NCBI GenBank assembly: GCA_947598455.1
Contig: CANQFI010000024.1
Coordinates: 1-17,297 of the forward strand
Origin: an uncultured Bacilli bacterium
GTDB lineage: Bacteria; Bacillota_I; Bacilli_A; RF39; UBA660
Reading direction: 5' to 3'
DNA: 17,297 bases
Made by a program: the position numbers and the translations under genes. The notes beneath the pieces are model-generated. The model was not told where the DNA came from, searched no databases, and saw only the letters and a list, made by a program, of their open reading frames with translations. This document shows, piece after piece, positions 7,884 to 15,153 of this stretch; the first letter of the stretch is position 1; each line of letters opens with the position of its first letter.

Positions 7884-8092
7884 TGGATAATGAAAAAGAA
7901 AAATTAGAAGCAATGAGAACTAGCTTAGAAATAATTAGAAAATATAGTACTGATCCTGAAGAAAAAAAGCTTTTTACTAAACTTATGAATACAAATGATA
8001 AAGAAAAAGTTGATGAAGAATTAATGATGAAATTAATTCATTCTACTTATACAGATTATAATAAAAGTAATGAATCTAAGAATAAATCTTAG
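7880..8092 (+). CDS. Small charged protein translationally coupled to the giant gene
   Basis: A 70-residue ORF whose ATG overlaps the giant gene's TGA (ATGA at 7880-7883), so it is probably translated by re-initiation on the same mRNA. It is rich in Lys, Glu and Asp, with few hydrophobic residues arranged as two short amphipathic helices (KEKLEAMRTSLEIIRKY and KKLFTKLMN...EKVDEELMMKLIHS). There is no signal peptide, membrane segment or known motif. I do not recognise the family. Tight coupling suggests a partner of the giant protein, such as a small regulator, adaptor or antidote, but nothing in its own sequence shows which. Its stop codon lies inside a strong terminator stem, which ends the two-gene unit. 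Confidence 0.75.
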   Translation: MMDNEKEKLEAMRTSLEIIRKYSTDPEEKKLFTKLMNTNDKEKVDEELMMKLIHSTYTDYNKSNESKNKS

Positions 8093-8105
8093 ATTCATTT
8101 TTATT
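8069..8105 (+). terminator. Intrinsic terminator after the giant gene unit
   Basis: A perfect 13-bp stem (8069-8081 with 8087-8099) and a five-base loop are followed by a U-rich run. The stop codon of the 70-residue ORF (TAG, 8090-8092) is part of the 3' arm. Confidence 0.88.
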
Positions 8106-8114
8106 TAATGTTTA

Positions 8115-8123
8115 TGTTATACT
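8115..8123 (+). promoter_or_regulatory. Extended -10 promoter of the small membrane protein gene
   Basis: TGTTATACT fits TGnTATAaT with one mismatch, 21 bases before the ATG at 8145. GAGATGTGATT at 8130-8140 is the probable, imperfect ribosome site. No -35 is seen. Confidence 0.5.
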
Positions 8124-8144
8124 TAATGTGAGATGTGATTAATT

Positions 8145-8582
8145 ATGAGTTATAAATTTAAGAGAAGTCCAATACCTAGTTTTTTATTACTTATTTTTAT
8201 TATATATTTTTTACCAGAAGTTTTAATTGAACTAAAGAAAAATGGTTTAGAACAATTATATGCTATTATATATGATGCTTTATCTTTTATGAGTGTTATT
8301 TATGTTATATATGTTTTAGATAAAGATAATTTGTTTAAAATGAAAAAAGGTTTAATAGGATATATATCTTTTATATTTTTAATAATATTTTGTATATGTT
8401 CTTTTACGACAAGTGGCTTTTTTTACTTATTTTATAATTATTTGAGAATGATATGTTATTATTTGCTTATTTTACATCTTATTTTATTTATTATGCAAGA
8501 TAAGAAAGATAAAGAAGATAAATTAAAAGTAGAAGAAATAAAGAAAAGAACTAAATTAAAGAAGAAAAAAACTAAAAAGTAG
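8145..8582 (+). CDS. Small hypothetical membrane protein with Lys-rich tail
   Basis: The 145-residue protein has about four hydrophobic segments (around residues 12-30, 40-63, 70-90 and 92-117). A very basic cytoplasmic tail of about 27 residues, rich in Lys and Glu, follows. Positive charges before the first segment (KFKRS) and in the tail place both ends inside the cell. No catalytic motif or known family is recognisable. It has its own promoter and terminator, so it is probably a single-gene unit. It could be an accessory membrane protein of lineage-specific type. Only the membrane topology is supported. Confidence 0.8.
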   Translation: MSYKFKRSPIPSFLLLIFIIYFLPEVLIELKKNGLEQLYAIIYDALSFMSVIYVIYVLDKDNLFKMKKGLIGYISFIFLIIFCICSFTTSGFFYLFYNYLRMICYYLLILHLILFIMQDKKDKEDKLKVEEIKKRTKLKKKKTKK

Positions 8583-8597
8583 TTTTTTCTTTTTTCT
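8566..8597 (+). terminator. Intrinsic terminator after the small membrane protein gene
   Basis: A nine-bp stem (8566-8574 with 8580-8588, core ACTA/TAGT) with an AAAAG loop is followed by a long pyrimidine/U tract (TTTTTTCTTTTTTCTT). The TAG stop at 8580-8582 begins the 3' arm. Confidence 0.75.
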
Positions 8598-8622
8598 TGT
8601 TTTATAAAAGTGTAATATCGGT

Positions 8623-8628
8623 TATAAT
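8623..8628 (+). promoter_or_regulatory. -10 box of the phosphatase-uvrC-rnf-like operon
   Basis: A consensus TATAAT lies 26 bases before the ATG at 8655. A TTGTTT at 8597-8602 is the nearest -35-like hexamer, but its 20-base spacer is too long to be convincing. This is the only good promoter seen before 12924, so uvrC and the Rnf-like genes probably depend on it. Confidence 0.55.
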
Positions 8629-8641
8629 AGTAGGGAAGATT

Positions 8642-8647
8642 GGAGGA
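8642..8647 (+). promoter_or_regulatory. Ribosome-binding site that sets the phosphatase start
   Basis: GGAGGA seven bases before the ATG at 8655. An in-frame TTG at 8640 would overlap this site and can be discarded. Confidence 0.8.
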
Positions 8648-8654
8648 GATAGAT

Positions 8655-9128
8655 ATGTTTAATATAGTGTTTGTTTGTTATGGAAATATTTGTCGTAGTC
8701 CAATGGCTGAAATGATTTTTAAAGATTTAATATATAAAAATAATAAAAGATATAAATATAGTTGTGTTTCTAGAGCAACAAGTATAGAAGAATTAGGTAA
8801 TTCTATTTATCCTCCAGCCTTAAAAAAATTACAAGAGATGAATATAACTATTGAAAAACATGTTGCTATACAGATAAAAAAAGATGATTATAATAAATAC
8901 GATTTAATTATAGTAATGGAAGAACGTAATAGAAGAGATTTATTGCGAATAATTGGGGAAGATAAAGATAATAAGATTCATTTACTGATGGAATATACTA
9001 GTAATTTAAGAACGATAGAAGATCCTTGGTATACGGGTGATTTTGATACAGCTTATGATTTAATATATGAGGGATGTGTTGGATTATATAATTATTTAGA
9101 AAGTTTGGAGATACAAAATGAAATTTAA
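8655..9128 (+). CDS. Low-molecular-weight protein tyrosine phosphatase
   Basis: The 157-residue cytoplasmic enzyme is of the low-molecular-weight phosphotyrosine phosphatase family, which dephosphorylates Tyr (or Arg, in YwlE-type members) through a cysteinyl-phosphate intermediate. The P-loop C(X)5R is VCYGNICRS, with nucleophile C8 and R14 from the ATG. The second conserved motif, DPWYTG, carries the general acid Asp at residue 123. C13 in the loop is also common in the family. Length matches the usual 150-165. The start is the ATG at 8655, set by GGAGGA. The gene overlaps uvrC by 11 bases, so the two are coupled. No tyrosine kinase or capsule gene is nearby, so the substrate is unclear; an arginine phosphatase cannot be excluded. 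Confidence 0.93.
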   Translation: MFNIVFVCYGNICRSPMAEMIFKDLIYKNNKRYKYSCVSRATSIEELGNSIYPPALKKLQEMNITIEKHVAIQIKKDDYNKYDLIIVMEERNRRDLLRIIGEDKDNKIHLLMEYTSNLRTIEDPWYTGDFDTAYDLIYEGCVGLYNYLESLEIQNEI

Positions 9129-10890
9129 GGAAAAATTAGCTTTAGTACCTCATAAACCTGGTTCTTATCAAATGAAAGATAAGAATGGAACAATTATTTA
9201 TGTTGGGAAAGCTAAAGATTTACATAAGAGATTATCGTCTTATTTTAATAGAATACATACAGGTAAAACAGCGAAGATGGTTAGTTTAATAGATGATTTT
9301 ACTTATTTAGTAGCTAGTTCAGAATTAGAAGCTTTTATTATTGAAATTAATTTAATTAAAGAGTTTAATCCTAAATATAATATAATGCTTACAGATGATA
9401 AGAGTTATCCTTATATAGAATATATTAGTAATCCTTATCCAAGACTTAAAGTATCAAGATATCTTAATATTAGAAAGAAAGATAATAAAAAGTTATTTGG
9501 TCCTTATCCAAATGCATATGCGGCGAGAAGAATAGTTAATTTACTTAATAGATTATATCCTCTAAAGAAATGTGAAGGTAATAAAAAGGATTTATGTCTT
9601 TATTATCATATTGGAGAATGTTTAGGGTATTGTAGTAAAAGTATTGATATGGATAAAGTTAAGAAGATGGAAGAAGAAATATTATCTTTTTTAAGAGGAA
9701 ATGATGAAGTATTAAGAAAGAAGATAATGGATAAAATTAATATTTATAGTGAAACATTGAATTTTGAAATGGCTTTAGATTTAAAGAAAGAATTAGAATA
9801 TATCGATATTATTTTAGATAAACAGAAAGTTGAATTACATGATTTTGTTAATAGAGATGTTATTGCTTATTATGTAGATAATGGTTATTTATCAATTGAA
9901 ATATTATTTATTCGTAATGGAAAGTTGTTAAATCATAAGAATACAATATTACCAATTAATATAGATGTCGAAGATGATGTTGAGTATTATATTGCTGAAT
10001 TTTATACGCGTAATGAAGTACCTAAAGAAATATTAATTCCTGAAGAATTAAATGTCGATAATATTTGTAGTGTTGTTAAGACGAATGTTATAGCACCACA
10101 AAAAGGAGTTAAGAAAGATCTAGTTAAAATGGCTTATGATAATGCTAAGATGAATCTTAATAATAAATTTGAAGAAATACAAAAAGATGAAGCTAGAACA
10201 GCTAAAGCTAATGAAGAATTAGCTAATATACTAGGAATGGATTCTATATATCGAATTGATGTTTTTGATAATTCTAATTTATTTGGAAGTTTTGCGGTAT
10301 CGGGAATGGTAGTGTTTATTGATGGAAAACCAGCTAAAAATGAATATCGTAAATATAAAGTATCAGTAGATGTTAATGATGATTATAATACGATGAAAGA
10401 AATTCTTTATCGTCGTTATCAAAGAGCTTTAGTAGAAAAGACAACTTTACCAGATTTAATTATTGTTGATGGAGGAGAAAACCAAATAAGGGCTGCTAAA
10501 GAAATTATAGATTTACTTCATTTAAAGATTAAAATTGTTGGTTTAAAAAAGAATGATAAACATCGTACTAACGACTTGATTTCTTCTGATTTTAGTGTGT
10601 ATAATATAGATAGAATGAGTAATGTGTTTCATTACTTAACAAGAATGCAAGACGAGGTACATAGATTTACTATTACGTATCATAGAGCATTAAGAAGTAA
10701 GGGAAGTATTAGCAGTGTTTTGGACGATATTGAGGGGATTGGTCCAGCTAGAAAAAAAGCTTTAATTAAAAAGTTTGGTAGTTTAGCTAAAATAAAAGCG
10801 GCTAGTATAGATGAAATTAAAGAAATTTTGCCGGATAGTGTAGCTATAGAACTTAAAACATATTTAGAAGAAAAGGATAAAAAGGATTAG
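9118..10890 (+). CDS. uvrC: Excinuclease ABC subunit C
   Basis: UvrC makes both incisions around DNA lesions bound by UvrB in nucleotide-excision repair. The 590-residue protein has the full domain order: GIY-YIG nuclease (PGSY at 14-17, IYVGKA at 27-32, R38), a cysteine-bearing linker (CEGN...CLYYHIGECLGYC), a UVR UvrB-binding helix pair near 200-235, an RNase H-like nuclease with D384 (FDNSN), D451 (IIVDGGENQ) and H522 (YHRALRSKG), and tandem helix-hairpin-helix motifs from about 535 (GIGPARKKALIKKFG). Length is typical. The usual FDxSH motif reads FDNSN, a small variation beside the catalytic Asp. The ATG at 9118 has TTGGAG upstream and overlaps the phosphatase gene. The GTG-started RnfC-like gene follows after 10 bases. 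Confidence 0.98.
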   Translation: MKFKEKLALVPHKPGSYQMKDKNGTIIYVGKAKDLHKRLSSYFNRIHTGKTAKMVSLIDDFTYLVASSELEAFIIEINLIKEFNPKYNIMLTDDKSYPYIEYISNPYPRLKVSRYLNIRKKDNKKLFGPYPNAYAARRIVNLLNRLYPLKKCEGNKKDLCLYYHIGECLGYCSKSIDMDKVKKMEEEILSFLRGNDEVLRKKIMDKINIYSETLNFEMALDLKKELEYIDIILDKQKVELHDFVNRDVIAYYVDNGYLSIEILFIRNGKLLNHKNTILPINIDVEDDVEYYIAEFYTRNEVPKEILIPEELNVDNICSVVKTNVIAPQKGVKKDLVKMAYDNAKMNLNNKFEEIQKDEARTAKANEELANILGMDSIYRIDVFDNSNLFGSFAVSGMVVFIDGKPAKNEYRKYKVSVDVNDDYNTMKEILYRRYQRALVEKTTLPDLIIVDGGENQIRAAKEIIDLLHLKIKIVGLKKNDKHRTNDLISSDFSVYNIDRMSNVFHYLTRMQDEVHRFTITYHRALRSKGSISSVLDDIEGIGPARKKALIKKFGSLAKIKAASIDEIKEILPDSVAIELKTYLEEKDKKD

Positions 10891-10900
10891 GTGGTTTTTT

Positions 10901-12025
10901 GTGAAACTTACTTATAAATTCAAAAATGATGAAACTAGTATTGAAATAGAAAAAAAAGAATATTTAAATCCAATAGATGTTACTATTTATACGAGAAATG
11001 ATGATGAAATATATGTTTATGATAAAGATAATGTATATATAAATCAACTAATTAAAACAAGTAAAAATGGTATTAAAACATATGCGCCAATTTCAGGAAT
11101 TGCGCAAGTTAAACAGGGGATTATTAAAATAATTAATGATAATTCAGATTCAATGATTGTTTCAGAAAATACAAGAGAAGACATTAATACTTTAAAAATG
11201 GCAGAAATATTAAATATTTGTGATGAATTAGGTATTGAATATGAAAATAAACTTCTTGGAGAAAAATTAAAACAGAATAGTAAATTACTTGTTGTTAATG
11301 CGATGGATATAGAACCATATCAATTTAATAATAATTATTTTTTAGAAGATAAAATTAAAGAAGTACTAGAAACTGCAGAACTTCTTTCTAATGCTTTAAA
11401 TATAAATGCATACTTGTTACTTAATAAATATGATGAAAACAATATAGAAGCTGTTAGAAAAATTATTTCTAAATATCCTGATATTATTTTTAAGACAATT
11501 GATGAAGAATTTCCTTTTACAACTAATCAATGTTTAACTAAGAAATATTTTAAAGAATATAAATATGATGATATATTATTCTTTGATCCCTTTGCTTTAA
11601 ATAAAATATATGTTGCCTTAAAAGATGGACTTCCTGTTAATGATAGATATATTACGATATGTATAAATGGGACAGAGAAAGTTTATGTTATTAAATGTAA
11701 ATATAATACTAATTTATCTACTATACTTGATAAGGCGGTAAGTATTGATTTAACTAATAAAGATGTTTATTTAAATAATTATATGAGAAGAATTAAATGT
11801 GAGAATGTTAATGCTTTAGTAGTTAATGATAATGTTAAAACAATATTTATTTTTGATCATGAGGATGTACAAACTACTAAATGTATTAAATGTGGCAAAT
11901 GTGTTGATGTCTGTCCAGTTAATATTAATCCTTTAGCTAAAAAAATAGATCCTTCTTGTATAAGATGTGGTTTGTGTAATAATATATGTCCAGCTAATAT
12001 CAATTTATTAAGTAAGGAGAAATAA
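10901..12025 (+). CDS. RnfC-like protein with two C-terminal 4Fe-4S motifs (reduced form)
   Basis: 374 residues resembling RnfC, the peripheral electron-input subunit of Rnf/Nqr-type ion-pumping complexes. Visible parts are a short lipoyl-like segment (YAPISGIAQVKQGIIKI), the VNAMDIEPYQFNN strand matching RnfC's NGxExEPY region, a DPFALNKIYVALKDGLPVNDRYIT segment matching its later core, and two CxxCxxCxxxCP clusters (C328-C338 and C353-C363) that should bind two 4Fe-4S centres. It is shorter than usual RnfC (more than 430 residues), lacks the N-terminal Gly-Gly/His motif, and shows no clear flavin or NADH loop. The start is GTG, with AGGTGG six bases upstream. It is followed two bases later by the RnfD-like gene. 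No RnfA, B, E or G is present here. Homology is likely; ion pumping is not shown. Confidence 0.8.
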   Translation: MKLTYKFKNDETSIEIEKKEYLNPIDVTIYTRNDDEIYVYDKDNVYINQLIKTSKNGIKTYAPISGIAQVKQGIIKIINDNSDSMIVSENTREDINTLKMAEILNICDELGIEYENKLLGEKLKQNSKLLVVNAMDIEPYQFNNNYFLEDKIKEVLETAELLSNALNINAYLLLNKYDENNIEAVRKIISKYPDIIFKTIDEEFPFTTNQCLTKKYFKEYKYDDILFFDPFALNKIYVALKDGLPVNDRYITICINGTEKVYVIKCKYNTNLSTILDKAVSIDLTNKDVYLNNYMRRIKCENVNALVVNDNVKTIFIFDHEDVQTTKCIKCGKCVDVCPVNINPLAKKIDPSCIRCGLCNNICPANINLLSKEK

Positions 12026-12027
12026 GA

Positions 12028-12924
12028 ATGGAAAAGGGTATGATAAAGAAAAATAAAGTATTTGGAATAAATTTATTATATATACTAAGTCTTTTACCTA
12101 TTATTATATATGGTTATTATAAAAATGGTTTAGTAGTATATAAGCATGGCAATATTTCTTTCTTTTTGTCTTTACAATATATAGTTATTCCTTTAATTAT
12201 TATTGTTCTTAGTTATATATTTGAAATATATTACTATATGGTGATTAAAAAAGAAGATGATTTTAAAAATGTTGTTAATTCTTTAGTACCTTATATTAAT
12301 ACTTTATGTTATTTAGTATGTGGACCATTAGATTATTTATGGTTAACTATTCCTTTAATTGTTGTTTTAGATATTGTTTTAAAATTTATAGATAATAAAT
12401 TTTCTATTAATCAAGTAGCTTTATTTAAATGTCTTTTATATGCTATTTTAATGGCTATGGGTGTTTATAATAATGCTAATAATTATGAAATAGCTGAAGG
12501 TTTTAAGACAGGACTTGGTAATTTATTTATAGGGGGATTTCCTGGAGAGATAGGAGTTACAAGTACTTTATTAGCTTTAGTTGGTTTTGTAATACTATTA
12601 TTTAATTCTTATTATAAAAGGGAAATACCTATAATAGCTTTGTTAGGTTATGGTATTGTTAGTGTAATAATAGCTTTAATTATGGGTACAGCATTTAAAG
12701 AAGTATTAGTTAATACATTACAAAGTGGTTTAATGTTTAGTTTAGTTTATGTTAGTACAATTAGTTTTGCAACACCAGTAGTTAAGATGGGACGAATAAT
12801 ATATGCATTACTTTTAGGATGCTTATGTGCTGTTACCATTAATGTTTTACATTTAAATGTTGGTATATATATAATAATATTGACTTTCGGTTTATTAACT
12901 GATCTATTTAATGAGATAAAATAA
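12028..12924 (+). CDS. RnfD-like integral membrane protein
   Basis: 298 residues with about nine or ten membrane segments, resembling RnfD/NqrB. The best match is NLFIGGFPGEIGVTSTLLALVGFVILL, which mirrors the conserved RnfD G-G-x-x-G-ExS helix start. A later STISFATPVVKMGRIIYALLLGCL mirrors the TDxxTxP...G region. In typical RnfD a Thr in an S/T-G-A-T motif just before that first helix carries covalent FMN. Here that place reads EIAEGFKTGLGNLFIGG and no such motif is visible, so flavinylation is doubtful. The start is the ATG at 12028 with AAGGAG upstream; the ATG at 12040 is an alternative. It is the last gene of the phosphatase-uvrC unit, and its stop lies inside a terminator stem. Confidence 0.82.
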   Translation: MEKGMIKKNKVFGINLLYILSLLPIIIYGYYKNGLVVYKHGNISFFLSLQYIVIPLIIIVLSYIFEIYYYMVIKKEDDFKNVVNSLVPYINTLCYLVCGPLDYLWLTIPLIVVLDIVLKFIDNKFSINQVALFKCLLYAILMAMGVYNNANNYEIAEGFKTGLGNLFIGGFPGEIGVTSTLLALVGFVILLFNSYYKREIPIIALLGYGIVSVIIALIMGTAFKEVLVNTLQSGLMFSLVYVSTISFATPVVKMGRIIYALLLGCLCAVTINVLHLNVGIYIIILTFGLLTDLFNEIK

Positions 12925-12955
12925 AGAATAATGTAAGTTATTCTTTATTTTATTA
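12918..12955 (+). terminator. Intrinsic terminator after the RnfD-like gene
   Basis: AT-rich stem of up to 14 bp (12918-12931 with 12938-12951; core AAAGAATAA/TTATTCTTT) with a six-base loop, ending in a U-rich stretch. The TAA stop at 12922-12924 is in the 5' arm. Its 3' arm overlaps the -35 region of queA. Confidence 0.65.
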
Positions 12956-12972
12956 AACAATTTGTTTATAAT
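12944..12972 (+). promoter_or_regulatory. Promoter of queA
   Basis: TTTATT (12944-12949), a 17-base spacer and a consensus TATAAT (12967-12972). Transcription would start near 12979, leaving about 16 leader bases before the ATG at 12995. No preQ1 riboswitch would fit in this leader. Confidence 0.55.
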
Positions 12973-12982
12973 GTTAGTGTTT

Positions 12983-12990
12983 GGACGTGA
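12983..12990 (+). promoter_or_regulatory. Ribosome-binding site that sets the queA start
   Basis: GGACGTGA, a one-mismatch version of GGAGGTGA, lies four bases before the ATG at 12995. An in-frame TTG at 12962 lies inside the promoter and is not the start. Confidence 0.6.
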
Positions 12991-12994
12991 TATT

Positions 12995-14044
12995 ATGAAT
13001 ATAAATGAATTTGATTATGAATTACCAGAAGAATTAATTGCGCAGACACCTTTAGAAAAAAGAGATAGTTCAAGGTTACTTGTCTTAAATAAAAATAATG
13101 GGGAGATTGTTCATGAACATTTTATGAATATAATAGATTATTTGCATAAGGGAGATGTATTAGTACTTAATGATACGAAAGTTATTCCAGCAAGACTTAT
13201 TGGGATTAAAGAAGAAACTAAAGCTAGTATAGAATTATTATTACTTAAAGATTTAGGTAATGATACTTGGGAATGTTTATCTAAGCCAGCTAAGAGATTA
13301 AAGGAAGGAACAATTATATCTTTTGGAGAAGGAATTTTAAAAGCACAAGTTGTTGAAAAATTTGATGAAGGCCTTACACATGTTAAATTATTGTATAAAG
13401 GTATTTTAATGGAGATATTAGATAAACTTGGAACGATGCCTTTACCTCCTTATATTCATGAAAAATTAAAAGATCAAAATAGATATCAGACTGTATATGC
13501 TAAGATAAGTGGTAGTGCAGCGGCACCAACAGCTGGATTACATTTTACGAAAGAATTACTTAAACAAATTGAAGATAAAGGAATTATTGTAACATATGTA
13601 ACGTTACATGTAGGTTTAGGAACATTTAGACCGGTTCAAGTAGAAAATATCTTAGAACATCATATGCATAGTGAATATTATGTAATGAGTAAGGAAACAG
13701 CAGAGATACTTAATAAAGCTAAAGAAGAGGGAAGAAGAATAATAGCGGTTGGAACAACTAGTACAAGGACATTAGAAACTATAGCAACAAATAATAATGG
13801 TAAGTTTATAGCTACTTCAGGTAATACAGATATTTTTATTTATCCTGGTTATGAGTTTAAAGCAATTGATTCCTTGATTACTAACTTTCATTTACCAAAA
13901 AGTACTTTAGTAATGTTAGTATCTGCTTTAGCTAGTAAAGAATATATATTAAAGGCTTATAAAATAGCTGTGGAAAATAAATATCGTTTCTTTAGTTTTG
14001 GAGATGCTATGTTTATTACTAATGATATAGAAAAAGAAAAATGA
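12995..14044 (+). CDS. queA: S-adenosylmethionine:tRNA ribosyltransferase-isomerase QueA
   Basis: QueA moves the ribosyl part of S-adenosylmethionine onto preQ1 at tRNA position 34 to give epoxyqueuosine, the second-last stage of queuosine synthesis. The 349-residue protein has all the family marks: the N-terminal [46 protein letters not shown] followed by [23 protein letters not shown] with HMHSEYY, and the C-terminal [10 protein letters not shown] and [12 protein letters not shown]. Length is normal (340-356). The true start is the ATG at 12995; the upstream TTG at 12962 sits in the promoter. The gene has its own promoter and ends in a bidirectional terminator. Tgt, its usual neighbour, lies beyond two inverted genes. 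Confidence 0.98.
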   Translation: MNINEFDYELPEELIAQTPLEKRDSSRLLVLNKNNGEIVHEHFMNIIDYLHKGDVLVLNDTKVIPARLIGIKEETKASIELLLLKDLGNDTWECLSKPAKRLKEGTIISFGEGILKAQVVEKFDEGLTHVKLLYKGILMEILDKLGTMPLPPYIHEKLKDQNRYQTVYAKISGSAAAPTAGLHFTKELLKQIEDKGIIVTYVTLHVGLGTFRPVQVENILEHHMHSEYYVMSKETAEILNKAKEEGRRIIAVGTTSTRTLETIATNNNGKFIATSGNTDIFIYPGYEFKAIDSLITNFHLPKSTLVMLVSALASKEYILKAYKIAVENKYRFFSFGDAMFITNDIEKEK

Positions 14045-14068
14045 CATTAAATGTAATGTCATTTTTTT
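14037..14068. terminator. Bidirectional terminator between queA and the minus-strand pair
   Basis: Perfect 13-bp stem (14037-14049 with 14054-14066; core TGACATT/AATGTCA) and an AATG loop. The plus-strand arm ends in a run of seven Ts, and the minus strand has five Us. The queA stop (TGA, 14042-14044) is in one arm and the minus-strand gene's stop (14059-14061) is in the other. Confidence 0.88.
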
Positions 14069-15153
14069 AAACATAAAGCCAAATCATGAGACATATCCTT
14101 ACTTTGACCAAATTCAATATGGGAGGTTGGAACAAGAGTTATTGGATCATCTTCGAATGTGTCTAATAATTTAGAATAAGAGTAATTTTGGGTAGTTAGA
14201 CCAGCTATATAATATGGATATTGATCAAGAGTCATTGCTCCTGATGGGACAAGTTTATCTGGATGAGCTTTATACATGGCATCAAAATCATTCTTTATTG
14301 CAAGATTAAAGGCATATAAGTATGAGATCATCATGCAACCATCATCATTTAGATGAGGTAACATCTCTTTTATAATAAAATCATGATATTTTTGAGCTTT
14401 TGCTAAACTAACACTTTGACCATAATTTAAATATTCATAGATGTTAGAAAAAGTCATAGCATCATATTTTTTAGTTCCTAATTTTTTTGGTAAATTATAT
14501 AAGTCAGATGAAATAAAGTTTATTTTGGCTTTATTAATTTTTTTTGGCATACTTTGATATATTTTATCATCTAAATAAGGATTAGCTAAATAAATTAATG
14601 ATTTATCTAATCTTTTATAAGTAAATAGGGCATTTTTAATTACTAGAGAGGCTTTTTCATTAAACATCATGTAGATGTTACCCCAATAATTAAAAGACAA
14701 TTCATCTAATTGAGTAGCTACTTTGCTAAATAAATAAGGATCAAAAGTATCATAAAAGACAATTAATTCTTTTTTAGTTAGAGCTTTAATAGCTGCTAAT
14801 TTTAATGCAACGGAATAACGACATAAATTATTAGAATCATAGACATCTATAATAGTTGCACCACTATTAATAGCATTAGCTACTTGGTCACCTGATGCAC
14901 CGATTGATAAAAAACTTTGAGGGTGTTTAAAAGACTTATAGTAACTACGCATATCTTCAGTAGCAAAAGTATATAAAGAATCGTATGTTCTATTTTCATT
15001 AAAAGTGTTTGAAGCAAAGATGCTTTGTGCAAAGGGATCAATAGCTTCTCTGTTAGCGTTATAAAACATTAATTTTTTTGTTTCAATTAAATCTTGTTTT
15101 AACATATTTATTTCTTTATTAGTCATATAAAGGAACTTTCTTAAAATAGCCAT
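14059..15153 (-). CDS. Class I SAM-dependent transferase-fold protein, distantly DUF3419/BtaA-like
   Basis: 364 residues, cytoplasmic. FLSIGASGDQVANAINSGA (81-99) is a Rossmann SAM-binding loop, followed by an acidic strand end IIDVYDSNN (D103, D106) and a YSVALKLAAIKAL helix. This combination (GDQ loop, Asp-x-x-Asp, LKxAAIKAL) recalls DUF3419/BtaA, which transfers the 3-amino-3-carboxypropyl group of SAM. A later YDAMTFSNIYEYL (230-242) fits the strand-4 loop, and DDGCMMISYLY fits strand 5. The reaction and substrate are not shown; an ordinary methyltransferase is the alternative. The start is uncertain: the ATG at 15151-15153 overlaps the upstream gene by 13 bases with a weak AAGTAAG site, and the ATG at 15124-15126 (residue 10) is another choice. 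It follows, and is probably coupled to, the duplicated protein gene. Confidence 0.72.
   Translation of the reverse strand: MAILRKFLYMTNKEINMLKQDLIETKKLMFYNANREAIDPFAQSIFASNTFNENRTYDSLYTFATEDMRSYYKSFKHPQSFLSIGASGDQVANAINSGATIIDVYDSNNLCRYSVALKLAAIKALTKKELIVFYDTFDPYLFSKVATQLDELSFNYWGNIYMMFNEKASLVIKNALFTYKRLDKSLIYLANPYLDDKIYQSMPKKINKAKINFISSDLYNLPKKLGTKKYDAMTFSNIYEYLNYGQSVSLAKAQKYHDFIIKEMLPHLNDDGCMMISYLYAFNLAIKNDFDAMYKAHPDKLVPSGAMTLDQYPYYIAGLTTQNYSYSKLLDTFEDDPITLVPTSHIEFGQSKDMSHDLALCLKK

Noticed and set aside
10901..12924. Complete Rnf complex operon
   Set aside because: Only C-like and D-like subunits are present; uvrC lies upstream and a terminator then queA downstream.
12925..12994. preQ1 riboswitch before queA (also considered before tgt, 16026-16124)
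   Set aside because: The leaders after the predicted start sites are about 16-20 bases, too short for an aptamer, and no preQ1-like pairing is seen.
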